Positions 36,986 to 47,091 of a stretch of 64,000 bases of DNA are shown here, one piece after another. How positions within the stretch are numbered: the stretch's first letter is position 1; each line of letters starts with the position of its first letter. The stretch lies in contig NZ_CP014699.1 of NCBI RefSeq assembly GCF_001642085.1, forward strand, positions 372,001 through 436,000, written 5' to 3'. Origin of the DNA: Streptococcus pantholopis. GTDB lineage: Bacteria > Bacillota > Bacilli > Lactobacillales > Streptococcaceae. The notes below the pieces were generated by a model, which did not search any database, was not told where the DNA came from, and saw only the letters and a program-made list of their open reading frames with translations. A program made the position numbers and the translations under genes.

Positions 36986-38295
36986 TTAATTTATTTGACA
37001 GTTACAATCAAAATAGCTGGGATTTGCATTATTCCCTCCTAGTATCTGGCTACAAACAGCCCAGCATCGCCCTCAATGATGATGGGTTTCTGCCCTATGA
37101 TGTGACCTCGCCTTATCTGTTTTTCACTGATTTTGCAGCTGTTTCCGGCCGGCCCCTTTATTTCAATGAATTGCGCCTTCCCCCTTACTGGGAGATCAGA
37201 ACAGACCGCAATCAGGCCGGTATTTGGGATTTGGGCCGGCAGCGCGGGCGTATCCGCTTTTTCCAGACGGACAGTCAGCGTGTTATCAAGGAAGTGGACT
37301 GGCTGGATGACAGAAAGGAGCGCCGGCTGACCGATTGTTATAACCGGGTTGGTTTTCGCTTTTCTCAGATTAGCTATAATACATCCGGCCAGCCTGTTCT
37401 GCGCTCTTATTTTGACAGGAATAATCAAGAGGTGCTGCTTGAAAATTATATTACCGGCAATCTGATTTTAAACTATCAGCAGCAAGTCTTTATTTTTAAA
37501 AATAAACTGGAATTTTGGCTTTTTTATCTGGAAGCTGCTCAGTTTAATTTGGACCGTATCTTTTATAATTCTTTAGGCCATCCGTTTTTGCTGGCTCAAT
37601 CACTCCAACATTCGGGTGAAGATGTCCTCTTCTGGCAGGAAAATAGTGTGACGGCCCTGTCTGACAATATGAAGAAACTTTTTCATCAGAACAGCCGCTC
37701 TACTAAAATCGCCGTCCAGCACTCAGCTGTTTATCAAAAACTGCAGCAGTCCTTAACCGAAACAGAGGCTTCTTTAACAGACTACTTAGGCTTTCTCTAC
37801 CCTTTTAAGCGGGAAAACCAGGGCCGCAGTCAGGTGCTGATTGTCACCTACTCGGATCAGCTGCAGGACTTGACTGCCTTAGTTACCAACCTCCCGGAAG
37901 TCAGCTTTCATATTGCTGCCCCAACAGAGATGTCCAGTAAGTTATTAGCTTATAAGAAGTATGCTAATGTCCGCCTCTATCCCCGTGTCGATCAGTCCCG
38001 GCTCAGCCAGCTCTATCAGGCCTGTGATTTTTATTTGGATATTAACCACGGCCGTGAGGTTCCTGCTGCTCTTCGACGGGCTTTTGAAAATAAGATGATT
38101 ATCTTTGCCTTCAGCCAGACGGCTCATAATCATCGCTATATTGCGCCAAATCACCGTTTTCAGACTGCAGAAGAACTGCTTTTTGTCTTTTTGCAGGTTT
38201 TAGCCCATCCGCCTATTATTCCTTCTTTGCTGAAAAAACAGTATGAAGGTGCAGACTTGGCAACAGTACAGGATTATCAAAAGTTTATCGGCTGA
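36982..38295 (+). CDS. gtfB: GtfB-type chaperone subunit of the GtfA-GtfB O-GlcNAc transferase
   Basis: 437 residues, MINLFDSYNQNSWDLHYSLLVSGYKQPSIALNDDGFLPYDVTSPY: the GtfB start. GtfB has a degenerate glycosyltransferase fold and presents acceptor peptides to GtfA. Four-base overlap with gtfA. It ends at a strong terminator, so the pair is a self-contained unit. Confidence 0.88.
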   Translation: MINLFDSYNQNSWDLHYSLLVSGYKQPSIALNDDGFLPYDVTSPYLFFTDFAAVSGRPLYFNELRLPPYWEIRTDRNQAGIWDLGRQRGRIRFFQTDSQRVIKEVDWLDDRKERRLTDCYNRVGFRFSQISYNTSGQPVLRSYFDRNNQEVLLENYITGNLILNYQQQVFIFKNKLEFWLFYLEAAQFNLDRIFYNSLGHPFLLAQSLQHSGEDVLFWQENSVTALSDNMKKLFHQNSRSTKIAVQHSAVYQKLQQSLTETEASLTDYLGFLYPFKRENQGRSQVLIVTYSDQLQDLTALVTNLPEVSFHIAAPTEMSSKLLAYKKYANVRLYPRVDQSRLSQLYQACDFYLDINHGREVPAALRRAFENKMIIFAFSQTAHNHRYIAPNHRFQTAEELLFVFLQVLAHPPIIPSLLKKQYEGADLATVQDYQKFIG

Positions 38296-38311
38296 TAGAA
38301 CGCTTTGCAGC

Positions 38312-38346
38312 AAAAAGTCTGGAGTGTCTGCTCCAGACTTTTTGAT
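38312..38346 (+). terminator. Terminator after gtfB
   Basis: AAAAAGTCTGGAG (38312-38324) pairs perfectly with CTCCAGACTTTTT (38331-38343). Confidence 0.93.
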
Positions 38347-38349
38347 ATA

Positions 38350-38452
38350 AGGGTATAAAGGCCGAATAAAAAGCAAAAAAATAGGGAATCGGCACCAGTT
38401 CGCTTTATCTTAGATGGTTATCTTTCCTCGAAGCCCTTAGCCTGTGTTCTGT
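38350..38452 (-). repeat. Decayed copy of the dispersed repeat
   Basis: Both ends are recognisable but mutated: GGTATAAAGGCCGAATAAAA (left, reverse orientation) and CCCTTAGCCTGTGTTCTGTT (right). ATAGGG and GTTATCTTTCC also match internal positions. An old copy at the expected length of about 100 bp. Confidence 0.55.
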
Positions 38453-38474
38453 TTATTTTTTTCATAAAAGTTGT

Positions 38475-38501
38475 TTGAAAATCTGATGAGAGTGTTATAA
38501 T
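38475..38501 (+). promoter_or_regulatory. Probable promoter of the CapA-type gene
   Basis: TTGAAA (38475-38480), 15-bp spacer, TATAAT (38496-38501) preceded by TGT. SD AAGGAGG follows at about 38508. Confidence 0.5.
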
Positions 38502-38519
38502 ACAGATAAGGAGGCTCTT

Positions 38520-39710
38520 ATGAAAAAGTTTAGGATTATTTATCGCAAAACCAGTCTAATCTGTCTGCTGATACTCTGTCTGTGCTTGCTTCTGGCTGCG
38601 ATATTTGATTTACTGGGAAATGTTCCAGTAAAAAAAGACAATGCAAAAACAGAAAAAAAGACTGCCCGCCTAGTGGCCAATGGTGATATTTTACTGCACG
38701 ACATTCTTTATACCAGCGCCAGACAAGAAGATGGGAGTTATGACTTTACACCCTATTTTGAGTATGTTAAGGACTGGATCGATGGCGCCGATTTGGCTAT
38801 TGGCGATTATGAAGGAACAATCTGCCCCGACTATCCTTTAGGGGGCTATCCGCTTTTTAATGCGCCGCCGGAAATTGCTGCCTGTATGAAAGACACAGGC
38901 TACGATGTTGTCGATTTAGCTCATAATCATATCTTGGATTCTCAGCTGGCCGGTGCTCTAAATACTGTTGATGTTTTTAACAGTTTGGGCTTAGACACCA
39001 TTGGTATTTATAAAACAAACCGTGCTCAGGAAGATTTCCTTATTAAGGACGTAAAAGGAATCAAAATAGCCATTTTAGGCTATGCTTACGGTTACAATGG
39101 CATGGAGGCCAATTTGACTGAGGCAGAATATGAAGCGCATCTGTCCGATCTTGATGAAAAAGAAATGAAAAAGGAAATCAAAGAAGCGGAAGAAAAAGCT
39201 GATATCACTGTTGTTATGCCGCAGATGGGAACAGAATACGCATTAGAGCCAACTGATGAACAGATAAAACTTTACCACAAGATGGTTGACTGGGGAGCAG
39301 ATGTTGTTCTAGGCGGCCACCCTCATGTAGTTGAACCAGCGGAGATTGTCGAAAAAGACGGGAATCGTAAATTTATCATTTATTCTATGGGAAATTTTAT
39401 TTCCAATCAGACCTATGAGCGGATGGAAAACGTTTGGCCCGAACGCGGCTTGCTGATGGACCTGACCTTTGAAAAAACAGGCAGCCAAACGGTCATTAAA
39501 ACAGTCAAAGCACACCCGACTCTCGTTTGGTCATGGGGGAAAGGCGAATACGGGAGTGAAGGTTACGAGTACTTCAATTATCGGGTTCTTATTTTAGAAG
39601 ATTTTATTGAAGGCGGCAGACACCGCGATCTATTAGACGAAACGATGCAAACTAAAGTGGATCAAGCTTACCAGGAAATGACTGAATTAGTCAACCTGCA
39701 GTGGGAGTAA
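38520..39710 (+). CDS. CapA/PgsA family metallophosphatase-like protein
   Basis: 396 residues, N-terminal membrane anchor at about 10-35 (TSLICLLILCLCLLLAAIFDLLG), then an external CapA domain. Motifs: ANGDILLHDILY (about 53-64), GDYEGTICPD (about 100-109), DLAHNHILDSQ (about 133-143), GGHPHVVEPAEI (about 264-275), 'YSMGNFISNQ'. The Asp/His/Asn pattern is that of calcineurin-like phosphatases. CapA family members take part in poly-gamma-glutamate export, but no pgsBC genes lie nearby, so the role is open. Confidence 0.85.
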   Translation: MKKFRIIYRKTSLICLLILCLCLLLAAIFDLLGNVPVKKDNAKTEKKTARLVANGDILLHDILYTSARQEDGSYDFTPYFEYVKDWIDGADLAIGDYEGTICPDYPLGGYPLFNAPPEIAACMKDTGYDVVDLAHNHILDSQLAGALNTVDVFNSLGLDTIGIYKTNRAQEDFLIKDVKGIKIAILGYAYGYNGMEANLTEAEYEAHLSDLDEKEMKKEIKEAEEKADITVVMPQMGTEYALEPTDEQIKLYHKMVDWGADVVLGGHPHVVEPAEIVEKDGNRKFIIYSMGNFISNQTYERMENVWPERGLLMDLTFEKTGSQTVIKTVKAHPTLVWSWGKGEYGSEGYEYFNYRVLILEDFIEGGRHRDLLDETMQTKVDQAYQEMTELVNLQWE

Positions 39711-39713
39711 AAC

Positions 39714-40075
39714 AAGATACAAAGCCCGTTAAAAACGCAAAAGGAAAATAGGAGACTGACCAATCAATCCAGGAAGATTCAAGGTCAGGCTATCTTTTTC
39801 CCGCAGCGTTTAGGGCGTGTTCAGTTCAACAAGATACAAAGCCCGTTAAAAACGCAAAAGGAAAATAGGAGACTGACGATGAATCCAAGAAGATTCGAGG
39901 TCAGGCTATCTTTTTCCCGCAGCGTTTAGGGCGTGTTCAGTTCAAACAAGATACAAAGGCCGTTAAAAGAGCAAAGCAAAAATGGCGGTAAGCCAGAAAT
40001 CTTCGATTTCGCAGACGCCCTTCTGCCAGAACGACTAGAAAGGTGCGGTATAAACTTAGACTTTCAAAGGCCGTC
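39714..40075 (-). repeat. Array of dispersed repeats after the CapA-type gene
   Basis: Reverse orientation: 39714-39827 and 39831-39943, nearly identical (cgc-type arms; apical stems differ, AATC/GATT and GAATC/GATTC), then a right-truncated long unit from 39948 to about 40050, after which sequence similarity fades. Spacers aac and aaac. The AAGATAC end lies 3 bases after the CapA stop, so here the units point away from the upstream gene. Confidence 0.9.
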
Positions 40076-40288
40076 TTAAGTCTGTTCAGCAGGGCGCAGG
40101 CTGCTGGCTTGACAGCGCTTATATGACCTGCTGTTTTAACTCTTATTCCTACCTATTATAATGAAAAAATTTTCTCACTGCAGGGGTAAGCAGCAGAAGT
40201 TATGCCTATCGGCTTTGCTAAAGTCAAGATAAAAGTCTGTGATAAAGAAGGGCTGCCGGATTTTCTGTAAAATAAAAATCTAAAGTTC

Positions 40289-40317
40289 TTGAAAAATGCT
40301 GCTTGGCATGGTAGAAT
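40289..40317 (+). promoter_or_regulatory. Promoter of the rplU-prp-rpmA operon
   Basis: TTGAAA (40289-40294), 17-bp spacer, TAGAAT (40312-40317) with TGG extension. Confidence 0.7.
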
Positions 40318-40321
40318 AGTA

Positions 40322-40440
40322 ATGTTGACTAAATGCACGTCCAGTGCAACCGCTCGGAAATCGTTAGTTAAGCAGAAAGTGACTTTCTCACGATTGCGGC
40401 GAGTCTTCACAAGAGGAGTATCCTCAAAAAAATATAGGAG
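40322..40440 (+). ncRNA. L21 leader (ribosomal protein autoregulatory leader)
   Basis: The segment from GTTGACTAAATGCACGTCCAG to the SD, with GTGCAACCGCTCGGAAATC in its middle and 'gagtcttcacaagaggagtatcctc' at its end, has the position and look of the Firmicute L21 leader in front of rplU. Consensus comparison by memory only. Confidence 0.65.
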
Positions 40441-40447
40441 GTGCATG

Positions 40448-40762
40448 ATGAGCACATATGCAATCATCAAAACTGGCGGTAAGCAAGTAAAAGTTGAAGT
40501 GGATCAAGCTGTTTATGTTGAGAAGCTTGACCTGGAAGCAGGAGCAGAAGTAACCTTTGATGAGGTTGTCCTTGTCGGCGGTGAAACAACTAAAGTTGGG
40601 ACTCCTGTCGTTGAAGGGGCTACTGTCCTTGGCAAGGTTGAGAAGCAAGGCAAACAAAAGAAAGTTGTTACCTTTAAATATAAACCTAAAAAAGGAAGCC
40701 ATCGCAAACAGGGCCACCGTCAGCCTTATACCAAGGTTCTCATCACAGCTATTAATGCTTAA
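40448..40762 (+). CDS. rplU: 50S ribosomal protein L21
   Basis: 104 residues, [27 protein letters not shown]..., with C-terminal '[29 protein letters not shown]'. AGGAGGTG at 40436-40443 is the SD; ATG 40445 is three bases earlier but closer to the SD. A frame continuing upstream to 40289 is the leader RNA, not protein. Confidence 0.97.
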   Translation: MSTYAIIKTGGKQVKVEVDQAVYVEKLDLEAGAEVTFDEVVLVGGETTKVGTPVVEGATVLGKVEKQGKQKKVVTFKYKPKKGSHRKQGHRQPYTKVLITAINA

Positions 40763-40767
40763 TTATT

Positions 40768-41103
40768 ATGATTGAAGCGACATTTACTCGCAGCCGTTCG
40801 GGTCTTTTGGAAGGCGCTGTGCTGAAAGGACATGCCGGAAGCGGTGACTATGGCTTTGATATTGTCTGTGCATCTGTCAGCAGTCTGGCTCTAAATTTTG
40901 TAAATTCACTCGAAGTGCTGGCCGGCTGTTCTGCGGATGTTGATATAGATGAACAGACAGGGGGATATATGGCAATCTCACTCCCGTCTGGTTTTGATAA
41001 AGAAGAGAAAGTTCAGCTTTTATTTGAGTCATTTTTTCTGGGTTTAGCCAATCTGGCTGAGCATTCATCGGAATTCGTGACTGTAAAAGTGCTTGAAAAC
41101 TAG
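40768..41103 (+). CDS. prp: Ribosomal-processing cysteine protease Prp
   Basis: 111 residues. Catalytic H22 ([19 protein letters not shown]) and C34. Prp removes the N-terminal extension of L27 in Firmicutes. It sits, as usual, between rplU and rpmA. ATG 40768 lies 5 bases after the rplU stop; the SD is weak, so translation is probably coupled. Confidence 0.95.
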   Translation: MIEATFTRSRSGLLEGAVLKGHAGSGDYGFDIVCASVSSLALNFVNSLEVLAGCSADVDIDEQTGGYMAISLPSGFDKEEKVQLLFESFFLGLANLAEHSSEFVTVKVLEN

Positions 41104-41125
41104 TTTTAAAGAGAGGAATACCATT

Positions 41126-41419
41126 ATGTTAAAAATGAATCTTGCTAATTTGCAGCTTTTTGCTCATAAAAAAGGCGGCGGCTCCACATCAAATGGACGT
41201 GATTCAGAAAGCAAACGTTTGGGTGCTAAGGCAGGAGACGGCCAAACGGTCAAGGGCGGTTCAATTCTGTACCGTCAGCGCGGCACTCATATTCATCCGG
41301 GAGTGAATGTCGGCCGCGGAGGAGATGATACCCTTTTTGCAAAGGTTGAAGGTGTCGTACGTTTTGAGCGCAAAGGGCGCAGTAAAAAACAGGTATCGGT
41401 TTACCCGATTGCTAAATAG
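41126..41419 (+). CDS. rpmA: 50S ribosomal protein L27 with Prp-cleaved N-terminus
   Basis: 97 residues. [31 protein letters not shown]: the N-terminal extension ends with the LQLF site for Prp, which exposes the AHKKGGG tail near the peptidyl-transferase centre. SD GAGAGG. ATG 41126 is the family start; an in-frame ATG 41093 lies inside prp. Confidence 0.97.
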   Translation: MLKMNLANLQLFAHKKGGGSTSNGRDSESKRLGAKAGDGQTVKGGSILYRQRGTHIHPGVNVGRGGDDTLFAKVEGVVRFERKGRSKKQVSVYPIAK

Positions 41420-41445
41420 TTCTGTCTTCTGTTTGATGAATCGTT

Positions 41446-41483
41446 AAAACTGCTTGCTAGGCTTTAGTCAAGCGGTTTTTTTG
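41446..41483 (+). terminator. Terminator after rpmA
   Basis: AAAACTGCTTG (41446-41456) pairs with CAAGCGGTTTT (41469-41479), one G-T pair, then T's. Confidence 0.85.
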
Positions 41484-41616
41484 TCTTATCGTGTTTGCTG
41501 CTGTTTTTAAAAATATTGGAGCAGCTGATTTTAAAGTGACATCCGGTTATGAGAGTACCGCTAATGTGTGATTTTTTGTATAATAGAAATAGTAAATAAA
41601 AAGGGACAGTTGTATT

Positions 41617-42522
41617 ATGAATATTCAACAATTGAGGTATGTTGTGGCGATTGCCAACAGTGGAACTTTTCGTGAAGCAGCGGCCAAACTTTTTGTCAGT
41701 CAGCCTAGTTTATCAGTGGCTGTGCGCGACTTGGAGGCAGAACTGGGTTTTCAGATTTTTACACGGACAACGACAGGGACCGTCTTAACCAGTCAAGGGC
41801 TGACTTTTTATGAAAAAGCTCTGGAAGTTGTTAAAAGCTTTGATAGTTTTGAAAAACAGTTTTCCCAGACAGATACCAAAAATAATGAATTTTCTATTGC
41901 CAGTCAGCATTATGACTTTTTACCGCCCCTAATCACTGTTTTTTCTAAGACCTATCCTGATTATAAAAACTTTCGCATTTTTGAATCAACAACGATTCAA
42001 ATTTTAGATGAGGTGGCTAAGGGGGACAGTGAAATTGGCATTATCTACATTAACAATCAAAATCGCAAGGGACTTTTGCAGCGGATTGAAAAGCTGGGAC
42101 TTGAGTATGTGGAGCTGATTCCTTTTCAGACCCATATCTATTTGGGTAAAGATCATCCTTTAGCTGCAAAATCAAGTCTGACCATGGCTGATTTGGCTGG
42201 CCTGCCTACTGTCCGGTTTACTCAGGAAAAAGATGAATATCTCTATTATTCTGAAAACTTTGTTGACACAACAGAGAGTTCGCTTATGTTCAATGTGACC
42301 GACCGTGCCACATTAAACGGTATCTTAGAGCGGACAGATGCTTATGCGACAGGTTCAGGTTTTCTTGACAGCCGAAGCGTCAATGGCATTACGGTTATTC
42401 CTTTGGCAGATAATTTGGATAATAAAATGATTTATATTAAGCGGCGGGATAAAAATTTGTCCAGCTGTGCGCTGAAATTCGTTACCGCTATGCAGGATTA
42501 TTTTGCTAAATACAGACCTTAG
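41617..42522 (+). CDS. LysR-family transcriptional regulator upstream of lspA
   Basis: 301 residues. N-terminal helix-turn-helix [44 protein letters not shown] (about 1-44) is of the CysB/CbbR-like group, followed by an effector-binding domain. TATAAT at 41579-41584 and a weak GGGACAG SD precede it. lspA follows after 8 bases. This order is common to streptococci. Target genes are not readable. Confidence 0.92.
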   Translation: MNIQQLRYVVAIANSGTFREAAAKLFVSQPSLSVAVRDLEAELGFQIFTRTTTGTVLTSQGLTFYEKALEVVKSFDSFEKQFSQTDTKNNEFSIASQHYDFLPPLITVFSKTYPDYKNFRIFESTTIQILDEVAKGDSEIGIIYINNQNRKGLLQRIEKLGLEYVELIPFQTHIYLGKDHPLAAKSSLTMADLAGLPTVRFTQEKDEYLYYSENFVDTTESSLMFNVTDRATLNGILERTDAYATGSGFLDSRSVNGITVIPLADNLDNKMIYIKRRDKNLSSCALKFVTAMQDYFAKYRP

Positions 42523-42530
42523 GAGGAATT

Positions 42531-42995
42531 ATGCGAAAATTACTGCTGTCATTCTGCGCTTTTTTGCTTGTGAGCTTGGACCAGCTGAGCAAATACTGGA
42601 TTGCTGCACAAATGAATCCGGGGGAAACCCAGCCGTTTTTTCCGGGGCTGTTCAGCTTAACCTATCTGCGCAATTACGGAGCAGCTTTTTCCATACTGCA
42701 GCATCAGCGCTGGCTTTTTGCGCTTATCACTTTGGTTGTTCTTACAGTGGCTGTTTATTATCTGATTAAAAATATCAAGGGCGATTTACTGCTTCTTTTT
42801 GGCTTAATTTTAATTATTGCAGGCGGTTTAGGCAATTTTATTGACCGCCTCTGCTTAGGGTATGTGATTGATATGATTAATCTGGACTTCATGGAGTTTG
42901 CTGTTTTCAATCTGGCGGATTCTTATCTGACGGTTGGAGTGTTGGTATTAATGATTGCATTATGGAGAGATGGAAGAAATGGAAATCAGGATTAA
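42531..42995 (+). CDS. lspA: Lipoprotein signal peptidase (signal peptidase II)
   Basis: Aspartic membrane protease that cleaves prolipoproteins before the lipidated cysteine. 154 residues, four spans. Catalytic aspartates in [16 protein letters not shown] (NFID) and [12 protein letters not shown] (NLAD). SD AGGAGG. Its 3' end overlaps the rluD-like gene by 17 bases. Confidence 0.95.
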   Translation: MRKLLLSFCAFLLVSLDQLSKYWIAAQMNPGETQPFFPGLFSLTYLRNYGAAFSILQHQRWLFALITLVVLTVAVYYLIKNIKGDLLLLFGLILIIAGGLGNFIDRLCLGYVIDMINLDFMEFAVFNLADSYLTVGVLVLMIALWRDGRNGNQD

Positions 42996-43878
42996 AGCAG
43001 CAGGCGACCGTTTGGACAAGGCCCTGTCAGATCAGACTGATATGTCCCGCAGTCAGATTCAGCAGTTGATCAAAGCCGGTCTTGTCTCAGTCAACGGTCA
43101 AAGTAAAAAAGCCAGCTATACTGTGCAGATTGGCGATTTGGTTTCATATCAAACGCCGCAGGCAGAAGTTCTTGAATATAGGGCTGAGAACCTCCCTTTA
43201 GATATTATTTATGAGGATGCCGATCTGGCTGTTGTCAATAAACCTCAGGGCATGGTTGTGCACCCTGCTGCCGGCCATACAAGGGGCACCTTAGTGAATG
43301 CTCTGCTTTATCATATCAAAGATCTGTCTGCTATTAACGGAGTTATTCGGCCAGGCATTGTCCACCGCTTAGATAAAGATACATCCGGTCTTTTGATGAT
43401 TGCTAAGAATGACCAAGCGCACCAGAAGCTGGCTGCTGAACTAAAAGATAAAAAGTCACTGCGTCAGTATCTGGCTATTGTGCATGGCAATCTGCCTGAT
43501 GATTACGGCCTGATTGAAGCCCCGATTGGGCGCAGTAAAAAAGACCGCAAAAAGCAGGCTGTAACAGCTCAGGGTAAACCAGCTGCGACACATTTCCGTG
43601 TTTTAGAACGTTTTGGCGCCTATACATTAGTGGCATTAACTTTAGAAACCGGCAGGACCCACCAGATCCGTGTTCATATGGCCTATATTGGACACCCTCT
43701 AGCTGGCGATGTCTTATATGGTCCGCGAAAAACGCTGCCGGGTGCCGGACAGTTTCTGCATGCTCAAAAACTTGGATTGACCCACCCAAGAACCGGTGAG
43801 CTGCTGGAATTTTCTGCTCCGCTGCCGCAACTTTTCCAAGAGACACTTGACAGACTGCGGAAGGAAGGCGGAGTTTGA
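42979..43878 (+). CDS. rluD: RluA/RluD family 23S rRNA pseudouridine synthase
   Basis: 299 residues from ATG 42979. N-terminal S4 domain (about 5-60, [31 protein letters not shown]), then the synthase domain with [11 protein letters not shown] (catalytic Asp, about residue 138) and '[21 protein letters not shown]'. The exact uridine(s) cannot be fixed. ATG 42970 is directly after GGAGAG and too close to it, so 42979 is preferred. Confidence 0.92.
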   Translation: MEIRIKAAGDRLDKALSDQTDMSRSQIQQLIKAGLVSVNGQSKKASYTVQIGDLVSYQTPQAEVLEYRAENLPLDIIYEDADLAVVNKPQGMVVHPAAGHTRGTLVNALLYHIKDLSAINGVIRPGIVHRLDKDTSGLLMIAKNDQAHQKLAAELKDKKSLRQYLAIVHGNLPDDYGLIEAPIGRSKKDRKKQAVTAQGKPAATHFRVLERFGAYTLVALTLETGRTHQIRVHMAYIGHPLAGDVLYGPRKTLPGAGQFLHAQKLGLTHPRTGELLEFSAPLPQLFQETLDRLRKEGGV

Positions 43879-43917
43879 GGCTCTTTGTTTCTTTTTGTTC
43901 AGCCCGCAGGGTATGGC

Positions 43918-43945
43918 TTGAAAATTGTTTAAATTTTGGTATAAT
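43918..43945 (+). promoter_or_regulatory. Promoter of the pyrimidine operon
   Basis: TTGAAA (43918-43923), 16-bp spacer, TATAAT (43940-43945) with TTGG extension. Confidence 0.75.
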
Positions 43946-43949
43946 ATGG

Positions 43950-44082
43950 AAAGAATATAAATCCTTTAATACTGTCCTGTGAGGCAGGCAAGGAGAATCG
44001 CAGTAAATAAATAAGCAGTCCTGTTTTTTGCTGTACTGTAAGTTGTGAAATCTCCTTGTATCAGGGAGATTTTTTCTATTTT
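43950..44082 (+). ncRNA. PyrR-dependent attenuator leader
   Basis: The segment TACTGTCCTGTGAGGCAGGC (about 43971-43990) has the TCC-N-G-N-GAGG core of the PyrR-binding loop. It is followed by an intrinsic terminator: AAATCTCC (44048-44055), GGGAGATTT (44064-44072) and a T-run. PyrR with UMP would stabilise the loop and allow termination before pyrR, as in B. subtilis. No second copy was seen before pyrP, pyrB or carA. Confidence 0.82.
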
Positions 44083-44177
44083 TATGAAAGGTTTGGGCTG
44101 AGATACAGGGCCGATCAGCTGCCTGATTTATATTGCAGGCTGAATCTTAATACTCCTCTTAACTAGAAAGGCTGTTT

Positions 44178-44699
44178 ATGAAAACAAAAGAAATTGTTGA
44201 TGATGTGACCATGAAACGTGCCATCACACGCATCACTTACGAGATTATTGAGCGCAATAAAAATCTCGAGAAGATTGTCCTAGCTGGGATAAAGACGAGA
44301 GGTGTTTTTATCGCCCGCCGTATTCAGGAACGTCTGCAGCAGCTTGAAGGGCTGTCTGTTCCGCTGGCGGAATTAGATACCAAACCCTTTCGAGATGATA
44401 GAAAGAGCGATGATGACACCAGTTTAATGCCACTTGATATTAACGGTAGAGAGATTATTTTGGTTGATGATGTTCTTTATACCGGCCGGACAATTCGGGC
44501 TGCTATTGATAATCTCGTCAGCCACGGCCGTCCTTCTCGTGTCAGTCTGGCTGTTCTAGTCGACCGCGGTCATCGGGAACTGCCTATCCGAGCTGATTAT
44601 GTAGGCAAAAACATTCCTACCAGTACTGATGAAGAAATTATTGTTGAAGTGCTGGAATATGATGGCAAAGACCGTGTCAGTCTGGCATCACCCAATTAA
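44178..44699 (+). CDS. pyrR: Bifunctional pyr operon regulator / uracil phosphoribosyltransferase
   Basis: 173 residues. PRPP-binding motif [17 protein letters not shown] (about 94-110) and basic RNA-binding surface residues. It binds the leader upstream in a UMP-dependent way. SD AGAAAGG. pyrP follows after 26 bases. Confidence 0.96.
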   Translation: MKTKEIVDDVTMKRAITRITYEIIERNKNLEKIVLAGIKTRGVFIARRIQERLQQLEGLSVPLAELDTKPFRDDRKSDDDTSLMPLDINGREIILVDDVLYTGRTIRAAIDNLVSHGRPSRVSLAVLVDRGHRELPIRADYVGKNIPTSTDEEIIVEVLEYDGKDRVSLASPN

Positions 44700-44725
44700 A
44701 TTAGAAGAAGGACGGTATAGATAAA

Positions 44726-45985
44726 GTGGAGAATATAAAATACGATGTGCATGAAAGGCCGGCTTCAGGCCTGCTGATTGGCCTTTCCTTTCAGCATCTG
44801 TTTGCTATGTTTGGAGCGACAGTCCTGGTGCCAATTCTGGTTGGCATTGACCCGGCTATCGCTCTGTTTTCCAGTGGGCTGGGAACTTTGGCGCATTTAT
44901 CGGTAACACAGTACAAGATTCCAGCTTATATGGGCTCCAGTTTTGCTTATATTGCGACCATGCAGACTCTGATGAAAAGCGGCGGGATTGCTGCTGTTGC
45001 TCAAGGGGCTATAGCAGGGGGCTTGGTTTACTTATTGGTTGCCCTTGTTGTGAAATTTGCCGGAAATGCTTGGATTGATAAAGTTTTACCGCCGGTTGTT
45101 GTTGGTCCAATTATTATTGTTATCGGCTTGAGTCTTGCAAGCACAGCAGTTAATGATGTCATGCTTAAAGACGGTCAGTATAATTTCACCTATTTGCTGA
45201 TTGGCATGGTCACCCTATTAGCTGTTATTCTCTTTAATATATATGGTAAGAAAATTATCGGAATAATTCCTGTTTTGCTCGGTTTAGCAGTCGGTTATCT
45301 CTTTGCAATAGCGATTGGTTTTTTAACCAAGCAAACAATTGTTGATTTTTCAGAAGTTGTCAGCAGCTCTTGGTTTTCCCTGCCAGATTTTGATATTCTC
45401 TTCTTAGATTATTCTTTTAAATTTTATCCCAGTGCTGTTTTGACAATGGCACCGATTGCCTTTGTGACCATGACGGAGCATTTTGGCCATGTCATGGTCC
45501 TTAACAGTCTGACAGGACGTGATTTTTTCAAAGATCCTGGTCTGGACCGAACCTTAACAGGAGATGGTCTGGCTCAGATTATCGCAGGAATCTTCGGAGC
45601 ACCTCCGGTAACATCATATGGAGAAAACATCGGGGTTATGGCTCTGAATAAAATTTACTCGGTCTATGTGATTGCCGGTGCAGCCCTCATTGCTGTGGTG
45701 ATGAGTTTTATCGGTAAGGTTTCAGCCTTGCTGTCCTCTATCCCAAGCCCGGTTATCGGCGGTATTTCTATCGCTTTATTCGGCGTCATTGCCTCAAGCG
45801 GACTGAAAATTTTGATTGAAAATAAGGTCGATTTTGACAATAAAAAGAATCTTCTGATTGCCAGTGTTATTTTAGTCTCTGGGATTGGCGGCTTAATGCT
45901 GCAGATTAATGGCCTGCAAATTACAGGTGTGGCTTTCTCAACGCTTTTAGGGATTCTTTTATACCAAATTCTGCCGGAGAAATAA
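44726..45985 (+). CDS. pyrP: Uracil permease
   Basis: 419 residues, nucleobase:cation symporter-2 family with about 12-14 spans. 'GLSFQHLFAMFGATVLVP' (about 18-35), 'VMTEHFGHVMVLN' and 'GDGLAQIIAGIFGAPPVTSYGENIGVMALN' (about 273-302) are family signatures. It starts with GTG 44726; SD AAGGAC is somewhat distant (about 13 bases). Confidence 0.94.
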   Translation: MENIKYDVHERPASGLLIGLSFQHLFAMFGATVLVPILVGIDPAIALFSSGLGTLAHLSVTQYKIPAYMGSSFAYIATMQTLMKSGGIAAVAQGAIAGGLVYLLVALVVKFAGNAWIDKVLPPVVVGPIIIVIGLSLASTAVNDVMLKDGQYNFTYLLIGMVTLLAVILFNIYGKKIIGIIPVLLGLAVGYLFAIAIGFLTKQTIVDFSEVVSSSWFSLPDFDILFLDYSFKFYPSAVLTMAPIAFVTMTEHFGHVMVLNSLTGRDFFKDPGLDRTLTGDGLAQIIAGIFGAPPVTSYGENIGVMALNKIYSVYVIAGAALIAVVMSFIGKVSALLSSIPSPVIGGISIALFGVIASSGLKILIENKVDFDNKKNLLIASVILVSGIGGLMLQINGLQITGVAFSTLLGILLYQILPEK

Positions 45986-46071
45986 AAAAACAATGCAGGC
46001 CTTGCTTTGGTGAGTGAGACCCGAGCCCTGTTAAGTTCTGTCCGGATGTTAAAGATTGTAGAGGAATTGAA

Positions 46072-46998
46072 ATGGCTGTAACAGATGGAATGGTATCACT
46101 GAAACATTTAGTGACTATGGAAACCTTATCCAATGAAGAAGTTCTTGGTTTAATTGAGCGCGGTCTGGCTTTTAAGTATAAAAAAGCACAGTACCAGCTC
46201 GACCGGCAGTATTTTGCGGCTAACCTTTTTTTTGAAGCGTCAACCAGAACCCATAAATCATTTGAAGTCGCTGAGAAAAAGCTGGGGCTTGATGTGATTG
46301 ATTTTGATGCTAAAACCAGCTCTGTCAACAAAGGAGAGACTCTCTATGATACCATTTTAACAATGAGCGCTTTAGGAGTAGATATTTGTGTTGTCCGCCA
46401 TTGGGAGGTGGACTATTATAAGCAGCTGGTCGACAGCCGAACCATTCAGTCGGCTATTGTTAACGGCGGTGACGGATCAGGCCAGCACCCCAGTCAAAGC
46501 CTGCTGGACTTAATGACCATTTATGAAGAATTCGGAACTTTTGACAACTTGAAGATTGCCATTGCCGGCGACATCACTCACTCCCGGGTTGCACGATCCA
46601 ACATGCAGATTTTAAAGCGTCTGGGGGCTCAGCTTTATTTTGCCGGCCCTTCTCAGTGGTACAGCGATGAATTTGATGTTTACGGAAAGCATGTTTCTAT
46701 TGATGAGATTATCGATAGCGTCGATGTTTTGATGCTGCTTAGGGTTCAGCATGAGCGCCATGGCAAGGACGGAAGTTTTTCAAAAGAAAGCTACCATAGC
46801 CTGCACGGCTTAACTCCCAGCCGCTATCAGCTTTTAAAAGACAGTGCCATTGTCATGCATCCTGCACCAGTCAATCGTGATGTTGAAATCGCTGACCAGC
46901 TGGTAGAGGCACCGAGGTCGAGAATTGTTGCCCAAATGCAAAATGGGGTTTATGTCCGTATGGCTATCATTGAGGCTGTGCTGCAGGGTAAAGTATAG
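46072..46998 (+). CDS. pyrB: Aspartate carbamoyltransferase catalytic subunit
   Basis: 308 residues. Carbamoyl-phosphate loop [12 protein letters not shown] (about 52-63), '[21 protein letters not shown]' (HP-Q motif), '[11 protein letters not shown]' near the C-terminus. Forms the committed step of UMP synthesis. SD AGAGGAA. Confidence 0.97.
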   Translation: MAVTDGMVSLKHLVTMETLSNEEVLGLIERGLAFKYKKAQYQLDRQYFAANLFFEASTRTHKSFEVAEKKLGLDVIDFDAKTSSVNKGETLYDTILTMSALGVDICVVRHWEVDYYKQLVDSRTIQSAIVNGGDGSGQHPSQSLLDLMTIYEEFGTFDNLKIAIAGDITHSRVARSNMQILKRLGAQLYFAGPSQWYSDEFDVYGKHVSIDEIIDSVDVLMLLRVQHERHGKDGSFSKESYHSLHGLTPSRYQLLKDSAIVMHPAPVNRDVEIADQLVEAPRSRIVAQMQNGVYVRMAIIEAVLQGKV

Positions 46999-47091
46999 GC
47001 AGACCGATCTGGACTGCTTAGGAGGGATTAGCCAAAAAGCATTTGCCTGCCTGTTTGATGCTGATCGGCAGACTTAAGGAGAAGAAATAGA

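Noticed and set aside
40289..40447. N-terminal extension of L21
   Set aside because: The extension translates the L21 leader RNA. The family length and the AGGAGGTG SD place the start at 40448.
45986..46071. Second PyrR attenuator between pyrP and pyrB
   Set aside because: The gap lacks the TCC-N-G-N-GAGG loop and a terminator stem.
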